Source: Solirubrobacterales bacterium (GTDB lineage: Bacteria; Actinomycetota; Thermoleophilia; Solirubrobacterales; Solirubrobacteraceae). Taken from it: 62,937 nucleotides of DNA. This document shows positions 1-8,242 of the stretch, one piece after another. Made by a program: the position numbers and the translations under genes. Under the pieces are notes generated by a model, which was given only the letters and a program-made list of their open reading frames with translations, searched no databases and was not told the DNA's origin. Within the stretch, counting starts at the first letter, position 1; every line of letters begins with the position of its first letter. The DNA is taken from positions 1 to 62,937 of the forward strand of contig PKXY01000009.1 of assembly GCA_003132505.1 (NCBI GenBank). Direction: 5' to 3'.

Positions 1-40
1 CTAAACCCGACAGCCTCTGGCGCGAGCAGGAATGAGCCTC

Positions 41-118
41 GATCTCCGCAGGCTCCTGCTAAGCAACCGGAGTGGGAGCGAGCCGCGATACTTTCCAGAC
101 GCTCGCGTCTCGTCCTTG
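41..118. repeat. Dispersed intergenic repeat, copy A
   Basis: This stretch aligns without gaps to 11366-11440. The first 22 bases are identical and roughly three quarters of the rest match, ending in a shared CCAGACGCTCGC core. No convincing gene lies in 1-420, so the copy is intergenic, downstream of the Dps-like gene. Both copies stay open in one minus-strand frame and give similar translations, but these look like repeat DNA rather than protein. The function is unknown. Confidence 0.6.
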
Positions 119-420
119 CCATGCGTCTCGCAGACGTGGGTCAGACGCCTCGTTTTCCGCCCAAAGCAGGTGCGGCGAGCAGCGCGATGAAGGTGCGCGT
201 CCCTAAAGCGTCTGGTCGGCGCGCTGGAAGCGGCCGCCGACGCGGTCCTGCGGTGGGCTCTCTCATCGCGGGAGGCAGAAGCATGGTCCCTACCGCAGGA
301 AGCACCCGATTCCCAGAGGGCTGGGCGTGGGAGAGGTTCAGCGTTTGGCTGTGTCGTGACGAGCGGGTAGATGATTGTGTTGAGCACGCGAGGGACGGCG
401 CATCGAACAGCGTGCGGTCC

Positions 421-921
421 TCAGGACCCGCGGTCGGTGGAAAGCTGTGCTCGGATCATCCACAGCTGCTCCTCGAGCGCACGGACGACCTCGATCAGGA
501 CGTCTTGCGAGCCGATGTCGAGCTCGCCAAGTCGATCGATGCGCTCGCGGACCCGCTCCGCTATTTCGGCCAGACGCGTCGTAAGCTCGCGGACCACGGC
601 GTGGTCCTGCAACGGTCCTCGCTCCAACTGCCGAAGGCCGCTCGCGGCGGTGATCGCTGAGCTCTGTCCGTCCGGCCAGAAGCCGATCGCGACTGCTCGC
701 TCGGCGACTGTGTCCGAGAGATCCCGCCACGCATCGACGAGCTCGTCGAGTTGCAGGTGCAGCGGCCTGAATAGAGCGCCCACCACGCTCCAGTGCAGCT
801 GTTTGCCGATCAGCGCGAGATCGGCCAGTTCGACCAGCGTTGCCTGCAGCTGATTGCCGGCCTCTTGGCGCGCGTGGCTGCCAATGGACGGCAGATGCGG
901 TGCCGAAGCGATCGAAGCCAT
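421..921 (-). CDS. dps: Dps-like ferritin (DNA protection during starvation)
   Basis: This is a 166-residue protein of the Dps/mini-ferritin family, which oxidises and stores iron in a dodecameric shell and can protect DNA. The ferroxidase-type residues are present with the spacing known from E. coli Dps: H43 (in KQLHW), H55, D59, D70 and E74. The ATG is preceded by a strong AGGAGG site with a 6-nt spacer. The N-terminus is short, without a lysine-rich DNA-binding tail, and the C-terminus ends soon after the fourth helix. The gene lies downstream of the repeat peptide gene and the alpha/beta hydrolase on the same strand, which suggests a stress-related group, although the gaps are too wide to prove an operon. 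Confidence 0.88.
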   Translation of the reverse strand: MASIASAPHLPSIGSHARQEAGNQLQATLVELADLALIGKQLHWSVVGALFRPLHLQLDELVDAWRDLSDTVAERAVAIGFWPDGQSSAITAASGLRQLERGPLQDHAVVRELTTRLAEIAERVRERIDRLGELDIGSQDVLIEVVRALEEQLWMIRAQLSTDRGS

Positions 922-1074
922 GTCCTGCCTCCTGTTTGTCGACGTACATATCCGGCTGCTTCATCAGTGGCGCCTCCCGGCGTGTTGATGCCCAGAGGTC
1001 TCTGGCGGACCGCTCCGCTCGGCCGGCGGGCCCGGCACTCCGCCGGACCCGCTGATCCGCGGTGCGACAAGCCT

Positions 1075-1251
1075 TTAGGTGCCTACTCGCCCCGCCCCTC
1101 TGGTTGGGTCTTCGGAGGGCTTCGAGCCGAGCTCGAGTCCCTGAGTCGGGTCCTCGTATGGCTTCGAGCCGAGCTCGAGTCCCTGAGTCGGGTCCTCGTA
1201 TGGCTTCGAGCCGTGCTCAAGCCCCTGGGTCGGGTCGGTGCTACCAGTCAT
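1075..1251 (-). CDS. Small protein of 14-residue tandem repeats
   Basis: This 58-residue protein is not recognised. After a five-residue start it consists of three copies of a 14-residue unit, DPTQGLELGSKPYE with small variations, then a degenerate fourth unit (DPTRG). The start is the ATG at 1251, which has a GAGAGGAG Shine-Dalgarno site 7 nt upstream. An in-frame ATG at 1320 has none. There is no signal peptide or membrane segment. The composition is polar, with Pro, Gly, Lys and Glu at fixed places, and suggests a disordered or modified peptide. It lies between a Dps-like gene and an alpha/beta hydrolase on the same strand. No peptide-modifying enzyme is encoded nearby. Confidence 0.6.
   Translation of the reverse strand: MTGSTDPTQGLEHGSKPYEDPTQGLELGSKPYEDPTQGLELGSKPSEDPTRGAGRVGT
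1111..1236 (-). repeat. 42-bp tandem repeat, three copies
   Basis: Three head-to-tail 42-bp units (1195-1236, 1153-1194, 1111-1152 in reading order) encode the 14-residue repeats of the small protein. The first two transitions are almost identical at DNA level, so the expansion is recent or is kept by recombination. Confidence 0.9.
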
Positions 1252-1396
1252 ATCTAACTCCTCTCGGTCGGCTAGTCGGGATACTGCGCTCTCATAAATG
1301 TGCTTGTCGAAGGTGTTCACGCTCGTGTCGGCGGCTCACGGGCGCCGCTGCTCGGCCCGCCTCGCGAGCCGCAGACGGCGCCCGCGGCCAGGTCAG

Positions 1397-2221
1397 TCAG
1401 GACTGCAGGAAGGCCAGTAGGTCAGCATTGATGGCATCGGCGTGAGTCGTCGGCATTCCGTGCGGGAACCCCTCGTATATCTTCAGCGTCGCGTTCGGCA
1501 GAAGCCCGGCAGACAGTGGCGCGGCGTCTGCGCAAGGCACGATCTGGTCGTCGTCACCGTGCAGTACCAGGACGGGTACGGTGATCTTCTTGAGGTCCTC
1601 GGTGAAGTCGGTCTGGGAGAAGGCGACGACGCCGTCGTAGTGCGCGTTTGCGGCACCCATCATTCCCTGGCGCCACCAGTTCCGGACGATCGCCTCGGAG
1701 GATTTCATGCCCGGCCGGTTGAACCCGTAAAAGGGCCCCGATGCGATGGTCTGGTAGAACTCGGACCGGTTGGCGGCAAGTTGGGCCATGAGGTCGTCGA
1801 AGACGCTCTTCGGTAGTCCGCCGGGGTTAGCGTCGGTCTGCAGCATGAGCGGCGGGACCGCACTCATAATCGCCGCTTTCGCGACACGGCTCTCACCGTG
1901 TCGACCGATGTAGCGCACGACCTCGCCGCCTCCAGTGGAGTGGCCGATGTGGATTGCGCCCTGGAGATCGAGATGGGCGGTCAGCGCGGCCAGGTCGTCG
2001 GCGTAGTGGTCCATGTCATGGCCACCGTCGGTCTGCGTGGAACGTCCGTGTCCGCGCCGGTCGTGGGCAATCACGCGATAGCCGTGCCGCATGAAGAAAA
2101 GCATCTGGTTGTCCCAATCGTCCGCCGAAAGCGGCCAGCCGTGGCTGAAGACGATTGGTTGGCCCGATCCCCAATCCTTGTAGAAGATCTGGGTGCCATC
2201 TGGTGTGGTGATCGTGTCCAT
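1397..2221 (-). CDS. Alpha/beta hydrolase of the non-heme chloroperoxidase/arylesterase group
   Basis: This 274-residue protein has the full alpha/beta-hydrolase signature. The oxyanion-hole region is [11 protein letters not shown] near residue 26, the nucleophile elbow is GHSTGG with Ser95, the acid is near D225 in HGDDDQIVP, and the base is His254 in FPHGM. This combination and length match cofactor-free haloperoxidases, which act mainly as esterases or perhydrolases. The true substrate cannot be read from sequence. It has an AGGAGG site 8 nt before the ATG and no signal peptide, so it is cytoplasmic. The same-strand neighbours downstream are the repeat peptide and the Dps-like gene. Confidence 0.9.
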   Translation of the reverse strand: MDTITTPDGTQIFYKDWGSGQPIVFSHGWPLSADDWDNQMLFFMRHGYRVIAHDRRGHGRSTQTDGGHDMDHYADDLAALTAHLDLQGAIHIGHSTGGGEVVRYIGRHGESRVAKAAIMSAVPPLMLQTDANPGGLPKSVFDDLMAQLAANRSEFYQTIASGPFYGFNRPGMKSSEAIVRNWWRQGMMGAANAHYDGVVAFSQTDFTEDLKKITVPVLVLHGDDDQIVPCADAAPLSAGLLPNATLKIYEGFPHGMPTTHADAINADLLAFLQS

Positions 2222-2345
2222 GTGCGTTGCCTCCTCTTGGCCTGGTTATTGGTTCGGAACATGCGTGAAGCTGAGCGTCGCCGCGTGCGCGATGCACGGC
2301 GCACTTCAGTCGCCGCCCGGTCGGTGCGGGCGTTTCCTCGGCGGG

Positions 2346-2555
2346 CTATACCGACGAGCCCTGGCCCGAGCTGGCGGCCTGTGTGCCAGTCGGCTGCGCC
2401 GACTGCAGCTCGGCGACGCGCTGGAGCAGTCGCGTATTCTCCAGTCGCAATATCGCGGCGGCACGACGTGCCTCCGCTGCGTCCTGGGCGAGCGCCGGCA
2501 AGACGACACGGAGTCTCTCGAGTCGGTCGATGACGGGCCTTTGGTCCGCACTCAT
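2346..2555 (-). CDS. Small coiled-coil hypothetical protein
   Basis: This is a 69-residue frame with a strongly helical, Arg/Glu/Leu-rich pattern (RLERLRVV, ARRAAAILRLENTRLLQRVAEL) and a short disordered Ser/Gly tail. The heptad-like spacing and the RLENTRL motif suggest a coiled coil. The Shine-Dalgarno site is weak (AGGG about 9 nt before the ATG). No family is recognised. It could be a real small protein upstream of the hydrolase gene or a chance frame. Confidence 0.4.
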   Translation of the reverse strand: MSADQRPVIDRLERLRVVLPALAQDAAEARRAAAILRLENTRLLQRVAELQSAQPTGTQAASSGQGSSV

Positions 2556-3025
2556 CGCTTGTACCCTGGCGAAAGCGGCGCGCCCGGCACGACGGGAAGA
2601 CCGACCGGCCTACTGCCTGCTGGATACTCGAGCTCGCTAGCGTCAGCGCACTTCGCCTGCTTCCGTAGATCGCCGCGGCTGATGCGGTGCGGGCATGTGG
2701 CACGAGCGGAGATAGAGCACGAGTAGCCCAACGGAATGTCTTTCAGGTCAGTGTGGTCACCAACCAACAGTGCAAAGCACCGTGGCCTCGGGAAGGCATT
2801 CACCATGTCACTTGCCTTTGTTAGTCGAACCTCTCCCCGGCTCGAGGAGAGCTGATCGCTGTCACCGTGTTAACTTCGCAGGCGCCGGTATGACTGTCGA
2901 TCCTGTGGGCCGGTCAACCGCGTTCCCGCTGGCAGGCTGATCGGGGGTGCAGCGAGCGTCAGCAGGCTGTCAATTGCCCGCGCGATTGCGCTGGAAAGGA
3001 GTGGTAGCCACACCGCCGCGCATAA
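2556..3025. other. Gap without a recognised gene
   Basis: About 470 bases lie between the small coiled-coil frame and the end of the permease gene. A minus-strand frame of 84 codons (2552-2806) is open here but resembles no protein type. An inverted repeat CTCTCC/GGAGAG near 2831-2851 is too weak, and lacks a T run, to be called a terminator. Confidence 0.5.
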
Positions 3026-4453
3026 CTAGAGCTTGTTACTGTCGACGGTCGTAGCGACCTGATGGTCGCTACCGCAAGGCGCGCCTCGCGACGGAATGCG
3101 CACAGCGATCATGTAGAAGACGAACCCTGCGATGCCCCCTACGACCCAGGAGATATCGATGCCGCCGAGTGGCCCGACGAGCGGCCCCGTGTAGAACGTT
3201 TGGGCGATGAACGGAACCTCGATGGCGACGGCGAGCGCATAGGGAATCAATCCCCGCCAAAGGAACCCGCCGTAGCGCCCGCTAGGCGTGAAGAACGAGG
3301 GCACGTCATAGTCGGCGTGCTTGACCAGGTAGTAGTCGGTCAGATTGATCGCGGTCCAAGGTATGAACATGAAGAGCAGCACCGCGAGGAAGTTGGACAG
3401 GTTCGTAACGAATGCCTTGTAGCCCAGCAGCGCCGCTATCGTGCCGGCCGCGATGAGGACCAGGGACCCAATCACGCGCATGGCGGTTGAGCCGCGTACG
3501 TCCTTCACGCAGCTGACAATGCTGGCGATGGCGAGCATTCCGGTGTACGCGTTGACCGCGTCGGCGCCGATGAGGCTCAACGCCATTACGGGAAGTGCCC
3601 AGTTGCCAGCGATCTGCGCGACCGCGGCGACCGTCGACGACGCGTGGGGCAGAAGCGCCGTGATGTAGGCGCCCAGCACACCGCACGCGATTTCGGGGAT
3701 CGCGTTGCCGAGGAACACGGCCCAGAATATCTTGGTCTTGTCGACGTTCGCCGGCAGATAGCGGGAATAGTCGGACACGTATGGGGCCCAACTGATCATC
3801 GCGGTGACGAACACGGCGGTCGCCCCCATGAACAGCGCGAACGACGGTGCGCCGGTCCCTGCCGCCGTGCCCTTGAGCCCGCCAAAGCTGATCGCTTGGA
3901 CGAAGAGCACTGCAAAGACCGCCGCGAGGATCACAGTGAGCCACCGCTGCCAGCGGTGGATCCATTCGTAGCCGTAGATCGTGAGGGCGATCACCGGGAT
4001 CGAGAGGATTCCGATCCAGCCGGGGATGCTGATTCCGCTCACCAGGAGATGCATGGCCTGGCCCTGGATGACAAGCTGCGCGGCCAGGAAGCCGAAGTCG
4101 AGGACGATCGACGCGGCAAAGACCAGGATCGCTCCGTAAAAGCCGAACTGGCCACGGCTCTGGATCATCTGCGGTACGCCGAGTGTCGGTCCCTGGATTG
4201 CGTGAAAGCCGACAAAGGTGAGGCCGACCAGGACTCCGGAAGCGATCGCGATGCACGACCACAGGAAGTTGAGGCCCAGGAACACCATCACGCCGCCGAG
4301 GACGAGGGCGAAGATGTTCGCGTTCAACGGGAACCAGAGGGTGAACTGGTCCCGGACGCGTCCGTACCGCTCCTCTGGCGGGATGTAGTCAATCGACCGC
4401 AGCTCGACCTGCGACAGGCTCGGCCGGGTGTTTTGGTCTGCCGCCGCTGTCAT
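3026..4453 (-). CDS. NCS1-family nucleobase:cation symporter (cytosine/purine permease)
   Basis: This is a roughly 475-residue integral membrane protein with about 12 hydrophobic segments. NCS1 hallmarks are visible: a cytoplasmic N-terminus ending RYGRVRDQFTLWF, the central APYVSDYSRYLP, and PWTAINLTDYYLV followed by FTPSGRYGG. The family imports cytosine, purines, allantoin, hydantoin or related compounds using an H+ or Na+ gradient. The substrate cannot be assigned. The start is uncertain: ATG 4453 gives a normal-length N-terminus, while an in-frame ATG at 4582 adds 43 atypical residues. Neither has a clear ribosome site. The gene stands alone, divergent from the two-component genes. Confidence 0.88.
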   Translation of the reverse strand: MTAAADQNTRPSLSQVELRSIDYIPPEERYGRVRDQFTLWFPLNANIFALVLGGVMVFLGLNFLWSCIAIASGVLVGLTFVGFHAIQGPTLGVPQMIQSRGQFGFYGAILVFAASIVLDFGFLAAQLVIQGQAMHLLVSGISIPGWIGILSIPVIALTIYGYEWIHRWQRWLTVILAAVFAVLFVQAISFGGLKGTAAGTGAPSFALFMGATAVFVTAMISWAPYVSDYSRYLPANVDKTKIFWAVFLGNAIPEIACGVLGAYITALLPHASSTVAAVAQIAGNWALPVMALSLIGADAVNAYTGMLAIASIVSCVKDVRGSTAMRVIGSLVLIAAGTIAALLGYKAFVTNLSNFLAVLLFMFIPWTAINLTDYYLVKHADYDVPSFFTPSGRYGGFLWRGLIPYALAVAIEVPFIAQTFYTGPLVGPLGGIDISWVVGGIAGFVFYMIAVRIPSRGAPCGSDHQVATTVDSNKL

Positions 4454-4638
4454 TGACAAGGTGCCGTAGGCTCGATCGCCAGCGCCTTCACCGCCGTAGG
4501 TGGTTCGAGGTAGCCTTCGCTGCGTCGTGACCGACGGGAGAAGCATTCCAGCCGAGCCCGCGGCCGTCCGCCCTGCCAGCACGCCACTGGATGGCCGGGT
4601 AGCGGGCGATCGCGAAGTAGTGCTACCTGGATTGTGTC

Positions 4639-5034
4639 GTGGCAGCGCTCCGTGAAACTGATGGGGTGCGCCTCTCGTGTCTCATCGTCGATGACAGCGA
4701 GGAGTTCCGGACCTCGGCTTCTCGCTTGCTCTCGGCGCAGGGGATGACGATCGCTGGCTGCGCGGCCTCGGGCGAAGAGGCGCTGCGCATGGCGGCGTCG
4801 CTGAGGCCGGACGTCGCTCTGGTGGATGTCGAGCTGGGCGACGAGGACGGCATCGAACTCGCTGCGCAGTTGGCCGAGTCCGCGGCTGCCACCGCCGTGA
4901 TCCTGATCTCGATCCGCGACCGTGAGGAACTCTCCGAGCTGATCCGGGGAAGCCCGGCCCGCGGGTTCCTGCGCAAGGACGCGCTTGACGCCTCGTGCAT
5001 CGCGCAGCTACTAGGCCGAGAGCCGTCGAGTTGA
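4639..5034 (+). CDS. Receiver-domain-only response regulator
   Basis: This 131-residue protein consists of one CheY-like receiver domain and nothing else. The acidic pair is D18-D19, the phosphoacceptor is D63 in LVDVELGD, the switch residue is S91 and the conserved lysine is K113 in FLRKD. It begins at GTG 4639; a later GTG at 4666 would still keep the domain. With no output domain it probably acts as a phosphate sink or binds a partner. It lies 81 bp upstream of the histidine kinase on the same strand, so the kinase is the likely partner. Confidence 0.85.
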   Translation: MAALRETDGVRLSCLIVDDSEEFRTSASRLLSAQGMTIAGCAASGEEALRMAASLRPDVALVDVELGDEDGIELAAQLAESAAATAVILISIRDREELSELIRGSPARGFLRKDALDASCIAQLLGREPSS

Positions 5035-5115
5035 GCCAACAGACCACCAAGCAATGCTGCTCGCTCCGGATCACCCCGGCGTTCGCGACTAGCCGCACCG
5101 CAAGCGGCGGCGGCG

Positions 5116-7308
5116 ATGACAAGCGTTGAGCAACAGCGCACGCGAGCGCGGCGTGCGGATTCCCTTCGCCGCGCGCTCAACGAGGAGGCTGCCCTGCGGC
5201 GGGTCGCGACGCTCATCGCCCGCGAGGCAGCGCCAGGCGCCGTGCTCGAAGCAATCACTCTCGAGGCCTCGGAGCTCTTCGCGCCAGCCGCGATCCAGCT
5301 CGCCCGCTACGAACGGGACGGGTCCGCCACGATCCTTGCGGGTTCGGCTGCCGACCGGCGCGACGGCGCGAGTAGTTCGGCGCTCGATGTCTCGAGGGTG
5401 CTGGCTGCAGTGGCCGACAGTGGTCGCGCGGCGCGGACGGAGGAAGTCACCGCGCGCGTTCAGTCCACCGGACCCGGATCAGCGGTTGGCGTGCCGATCG
5501 TGGTCGACCGCGCGACTTGGGGAGCGCTGCTGGCGGTGTCGACGGACTGCGGCGCTCCGGCCGCAAACGCTGAGGCGCGGCTCGTGGAGTTCGCCGAACT
5601 CGCGGCGAACGCCGTGTCGAACGCTCAAGCGCGGAATGCGCTGCGGACTGTCGCGGATTTGCAGCGGTCGCTGCGTCGCGTCGCGACGCTGGTCGCTCAG
5701 GGGGCCGAACCGAAGGCGGTGTTCGTCGCCGTCGCGGAGGAGGCTGCACGCGTGCTCGCGGTGGGGGCCGTCAGCCTCGTCCGCTACGACCCGCACACGG
5801 GCATGTTCACGAAGATCTACGGTACGCATGGGGAGCGCGCATCAGTTCCCGACGACGGGCAGTGGTCGCTCGAGCACTGCCCCGAGGGCGCACTGATCCA
5901 GGCGACGGGCTTGCCGGTGCGCATCGACGACTGGACATCGATCCCCGGTCCGGTTGCGGCCCGCCATCGGGAGGATGGGTTTGGGCAGGGAGTCGCGGCA
6001 CCGATCGTCCTCGACGGCGTAATCTGGGGGCACATCGCGGCGTTCGGAGAAGCCGACGAGGTACTCACGCCAGGGTCCGAGGACCGCCTCGCGGACTTCA
6101 CCAACCTGGTGGCCACGGCAATCGCGAACGCGAAGACCCGCGACCAACTCCGGAGCTTGGCCGAGTCGCAGGGAGCCGCGCTGCGGCGGGTGGCAACGCT
6201 GGTAGGGCAACAGGCCTCCCCCAGCACAATCTTCAACGCCGTCGCTGCGGAAGCCAGTCGTGCGCTGGCAGTCGAGCACGTCAACGTCGTTCGCTACGAG
6301 GAGGATGGTTCCGCGACTGTGGTCGGTGCCACCGAGTCCTCCCGGTTTGGCCGAGCTGCGACCGCCGCGTGTGTGGCCGTTGTCAAGGAGGTGCGTCGCA
6401 CCGGATCCGCTGCCCGCGTTGACGGAAGCACGGATGGCGCGAGCTCCGTCGCTGCGGAGCTCGGTTCGGCCATCGCCGCCCCGATCGCCGTCGAGGGAGC
6501 CACGTGGGGAGCAATCGTGGTCCTGTCGGCAGACGCGCTGCCCCCCGGCACGCGGACGCGGCTCACCGACTTCACTCACCTAGTCGCGAGCTCGATCTCC
6601 AATGTGCACGCCCGGGATAAGTTGATCGCGTCGCGCGCACGCATCGTGACTGCGGGCGACGAAACGCGTCGGCGGATTGAGCGCAACATCCATGACGGAA
6701 TACAGCAGCGCGTCGTCGCTTTGGGACTTAACCTCCGCGCCCTGCGCGAGCAGTTCAGCCTGCCGGACGCCATGGGGCTGGCGCTTGACGATGTAGAGGA
6801 GGCCCTCGAGGGGCTGCTCGCCGAGATTCGGGACTTCTCCCGCGGCCTGCATCCAACGCTGCTGTCTCGCGGTGGGCTGGGGCCCTCGCTGCGTGCCCTG
6901 GCCCGGCGATCCCCCGTACCCGTCACGCTCGAGGTCGCGGCTGGCATGAGACCGCCGGCGCCGATCGAAATCGCCGCGTACTACGTGGTGTCCGAGGCAC
7001 TGGCGAACGTCGCGAAGCACGCACACGCCTCAAGTGTCACCGTGACAGTGTCCGTCGACACGACTGCGGTCATGGCTGCTGTGGCCGACGACGGTGTGGG
7101 TGGCGCTGCGCTGCGTGAGAGCTCCGGGTTGATTGGCCTGGTTGACCGTGTGGAAGCACTTCACGGGACCCTCGAGTTGGCGAGCCCCCCTGGCCGCGGG
7201 ACGACTATCTCGATCATGCTCCCGTTGGAACCGAATGTCTCAAAGGAACGGGTTCTGCCGGGGGGATCGGTAACTGGCGGGCGAGGGAATCTTGAAGTTG
7301 ACCTCTGA
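5116..7308 (+). CDS. Sensor histidine kinase with three GAF domains (NarL/DegS type)
   Basis: This is a 730-residue soluble kinase. Three consecutive GAF domains (about 45-190, 200-350 and 360-510) are each introduced by the same linker, ALRRVATLV or LRRVATLI, so the unit was duplicated within the gene. Next is a HisKA_3 dimerisation helix with the phospho-acceptor H526 (RNIHDGIQQR), then a HATPase_c domain with N box (SEALANVAKHAHAS), G1 box (VADDGVGG) and G2 region (SPPGRGTTI). There is no membrane segment, so the signal is intracellular: small ligands, light, redox or gas bound by the GAF domains. Its 3' end overlaps the downstream regulator gene, which is its likely partner. Confidence 0.93.
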   Translation: MTSVEQQRTRARRADSLRRALNEEAALRRVATLIAREAAPGAVLEAITLEASELFAPAAIQLARYERDGSATILAGSAADRRDGASSSALDVSRVLAAVADSGRAARTEEVTARVQSTGPGSAVGVPIVVDRATWGALLAVSTDCGAPAANAEARLVEFAELAANAVSNAQARNALRTVADLQRSLRRVATLVAQGAEPKAVFVAVAEEAARVLAVGAVSLVRYDPHTGMFTKIYGTHGERASVPDDGQWSLEHCPEGALIQATGLPVRIDDWTSIPGPVAARHREDGFGQGVAAPIVLDGVIWGHIAAFGEADEVLTPGSEDRLADFTNLVATAIANAKTRDQLRSLAESQGAALRRVATLVGQQASPSTIFNAVAAEASRALAVEHVNVVRYEEDGSATVVGATESSRFGRAATAACVAVVKEVRRTGSAARVDGSTDGASSVAAELGSAIAAPIAVEGATWGAIVVLSADALPPGTRTRLTDFTHLVASSISNVHARDKLIASRARIVTAGDETRRRIERNIHDGIQQRVVALGLNLRALREQFSLPDAMGLALDDVEEALEGLLAEIRDFSRGLHPTLLSRGGLGPSLRALARRSPVPVTLEVAAGMRPPAPIEIAAYYVVSEALANVAKHAHASSVTVTVSVDTTAVMAAVADDGVGGAALRESSGLIGLVDRVEALHGTLELASPPGRGTTISIMLPLEPNVSKERVLPGGSVTGGRGNLEVDL

Positions 7309-7978
7309 CTCGAACAGCGCCGCTGCGTGCTTAGGGCGTGTCGTCGTCGCTGACGACGACGTACTCGTCCGAGAGGGGATCGCGAGCGTGTTGACCACGG
7401 CCGGCTACGACGTCGTCGGTCAGGTGGCTGACGGAACCGCACTGATCGAGGCCATCCGCCGCAGCGCCCCGGATCTGGCGATCGTCGACATACGCATGCC
7501 GCCCAGCCAAATGTGGGAGGGCATCGACGTGGCGAGAGCGATCAGGCGAGAGTACCCCCAGATCGGGATCCTGCTCCTGTCCGCGTACGTCGAGCTGGAG
7601 ACAGCGCTCGATCTTATGGAGGACGGCGAGCGCATCGGCTACCTGCTCAAGAGCCGTGTCATACGCGGGACAGACGTCGTCGATGCCCTCGCCCGTATCG
7701 CCGAGGGCGGGTCTGTCATCGACCCCGCGCTTGTAAAGGAGCTAGTCAACAAGCACCGCCGCGCGGATCCGCTCGGGGCTCTGACACCGCGAGAGCGCGA
7801 GGTGCTCGCGCTGGTCGCCGAGGGTCGCAGCAACAGCGCCATCGGCCACCAGCTCTGGATCAGCGAGGGTGCGGTCGAAAAGCACGTCCGCAGCATCCTC
7901 GGGAAGCTGGAGCTGCCTACGACCGCCGACGACCACCGGCGGGTGCTTGCCGTTCTGACGTACCTTGACGCGACATAG
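7292..7978 (+). CDS. NarL/LuxR-type response regulator
   Basis: This 228-residue protein has a receiver domain at about 16-135 (acidic triplet D21-D23, phosphoacceptor D66 in AIVDIRMPP, lysine in YLLKS) and a C-terminal LuxR-type helix-turn-helix (LTPREREVLALVAEG...ISEGAVEKHVRSIL). The start is TTG 7292 with a GAGGG site just before it, which places the start inside the last codons of the kinase gene. This 17-bp overlap implies translational coupling. The kinase (HisKA_3) and regulator (NarL) are of matching types, so this is a cognate pair. The targets are unknown. Confidence 0.92.
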   Translation: MKLTSDSNSAAACLGRVVVADDDVLVREGIASVLTTAGYDVVGQVADGTALIEAIRRSAPDLAIVDIRMPPSQMWEGIDVARAIRREYPQIGILLLSAYVELETALDLMEDGERIGYLLKSRVIRGTDVVDALARIAEGGSVIDPALVKELVNKHRRADPLGALTPREREVLALVAEGRSNSAIGHQLWISEGAVEKHVRSILGKLELPTTADDHRRVLAVLTYLDAT

Positions 7979-8242
7979 GCCGACGCGTCATCCGCGTCGT
8001 TGCAGTACCCCGCCGGCGCAACGCGCGCGCCAAATGCAGCTAGCTTCACTGCTTAACGGTGGCTGGCGACATTGCCATCGGCGCATGCTCCCACCATTGT
8101 GGCGAGCGTGAGCTAACGCTTCTGGCAGGAGGTCTTTACAGAGGCGTAGCCGGCCCGTTGTCGGACCCGCCGCTTTGGGACTGATTCCCGGAACAAGGCA
8201 GTGAACACTGGCGCTTAGTACCCCGCACGAGAGGAGCATTGG

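Noticed and set aside
1..387. 128-codon minus-strand frame at the left edge
   Set aside because: It covers the dispersed repeat and its translation is Arg/Ser-rich. Similarity to a frame at 11302-11622 is explained by the repeat.
1075..1251. Ribosomally made, enzyme-modified peptide (RiPP) precursor
   Set aside because: The repeats invite this idea, but no ATP-grasp, radical-SAM or other maturation gene lies nearby, and the core motif matches no class I can name.
2552..2806. 84-codon minus-strand frame
   Set aside because: It has no recognisable domain or ribosome site, and its 3' end meets the start of the small coiled-coil frame. Judged to be chance.
2831..2851. CTCTCC/GGAGAG inverted repeat as a terminator
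   Set aside because: The stem is only 6 bp with a 9-nt loop and no T run, and it is not at a gene end.
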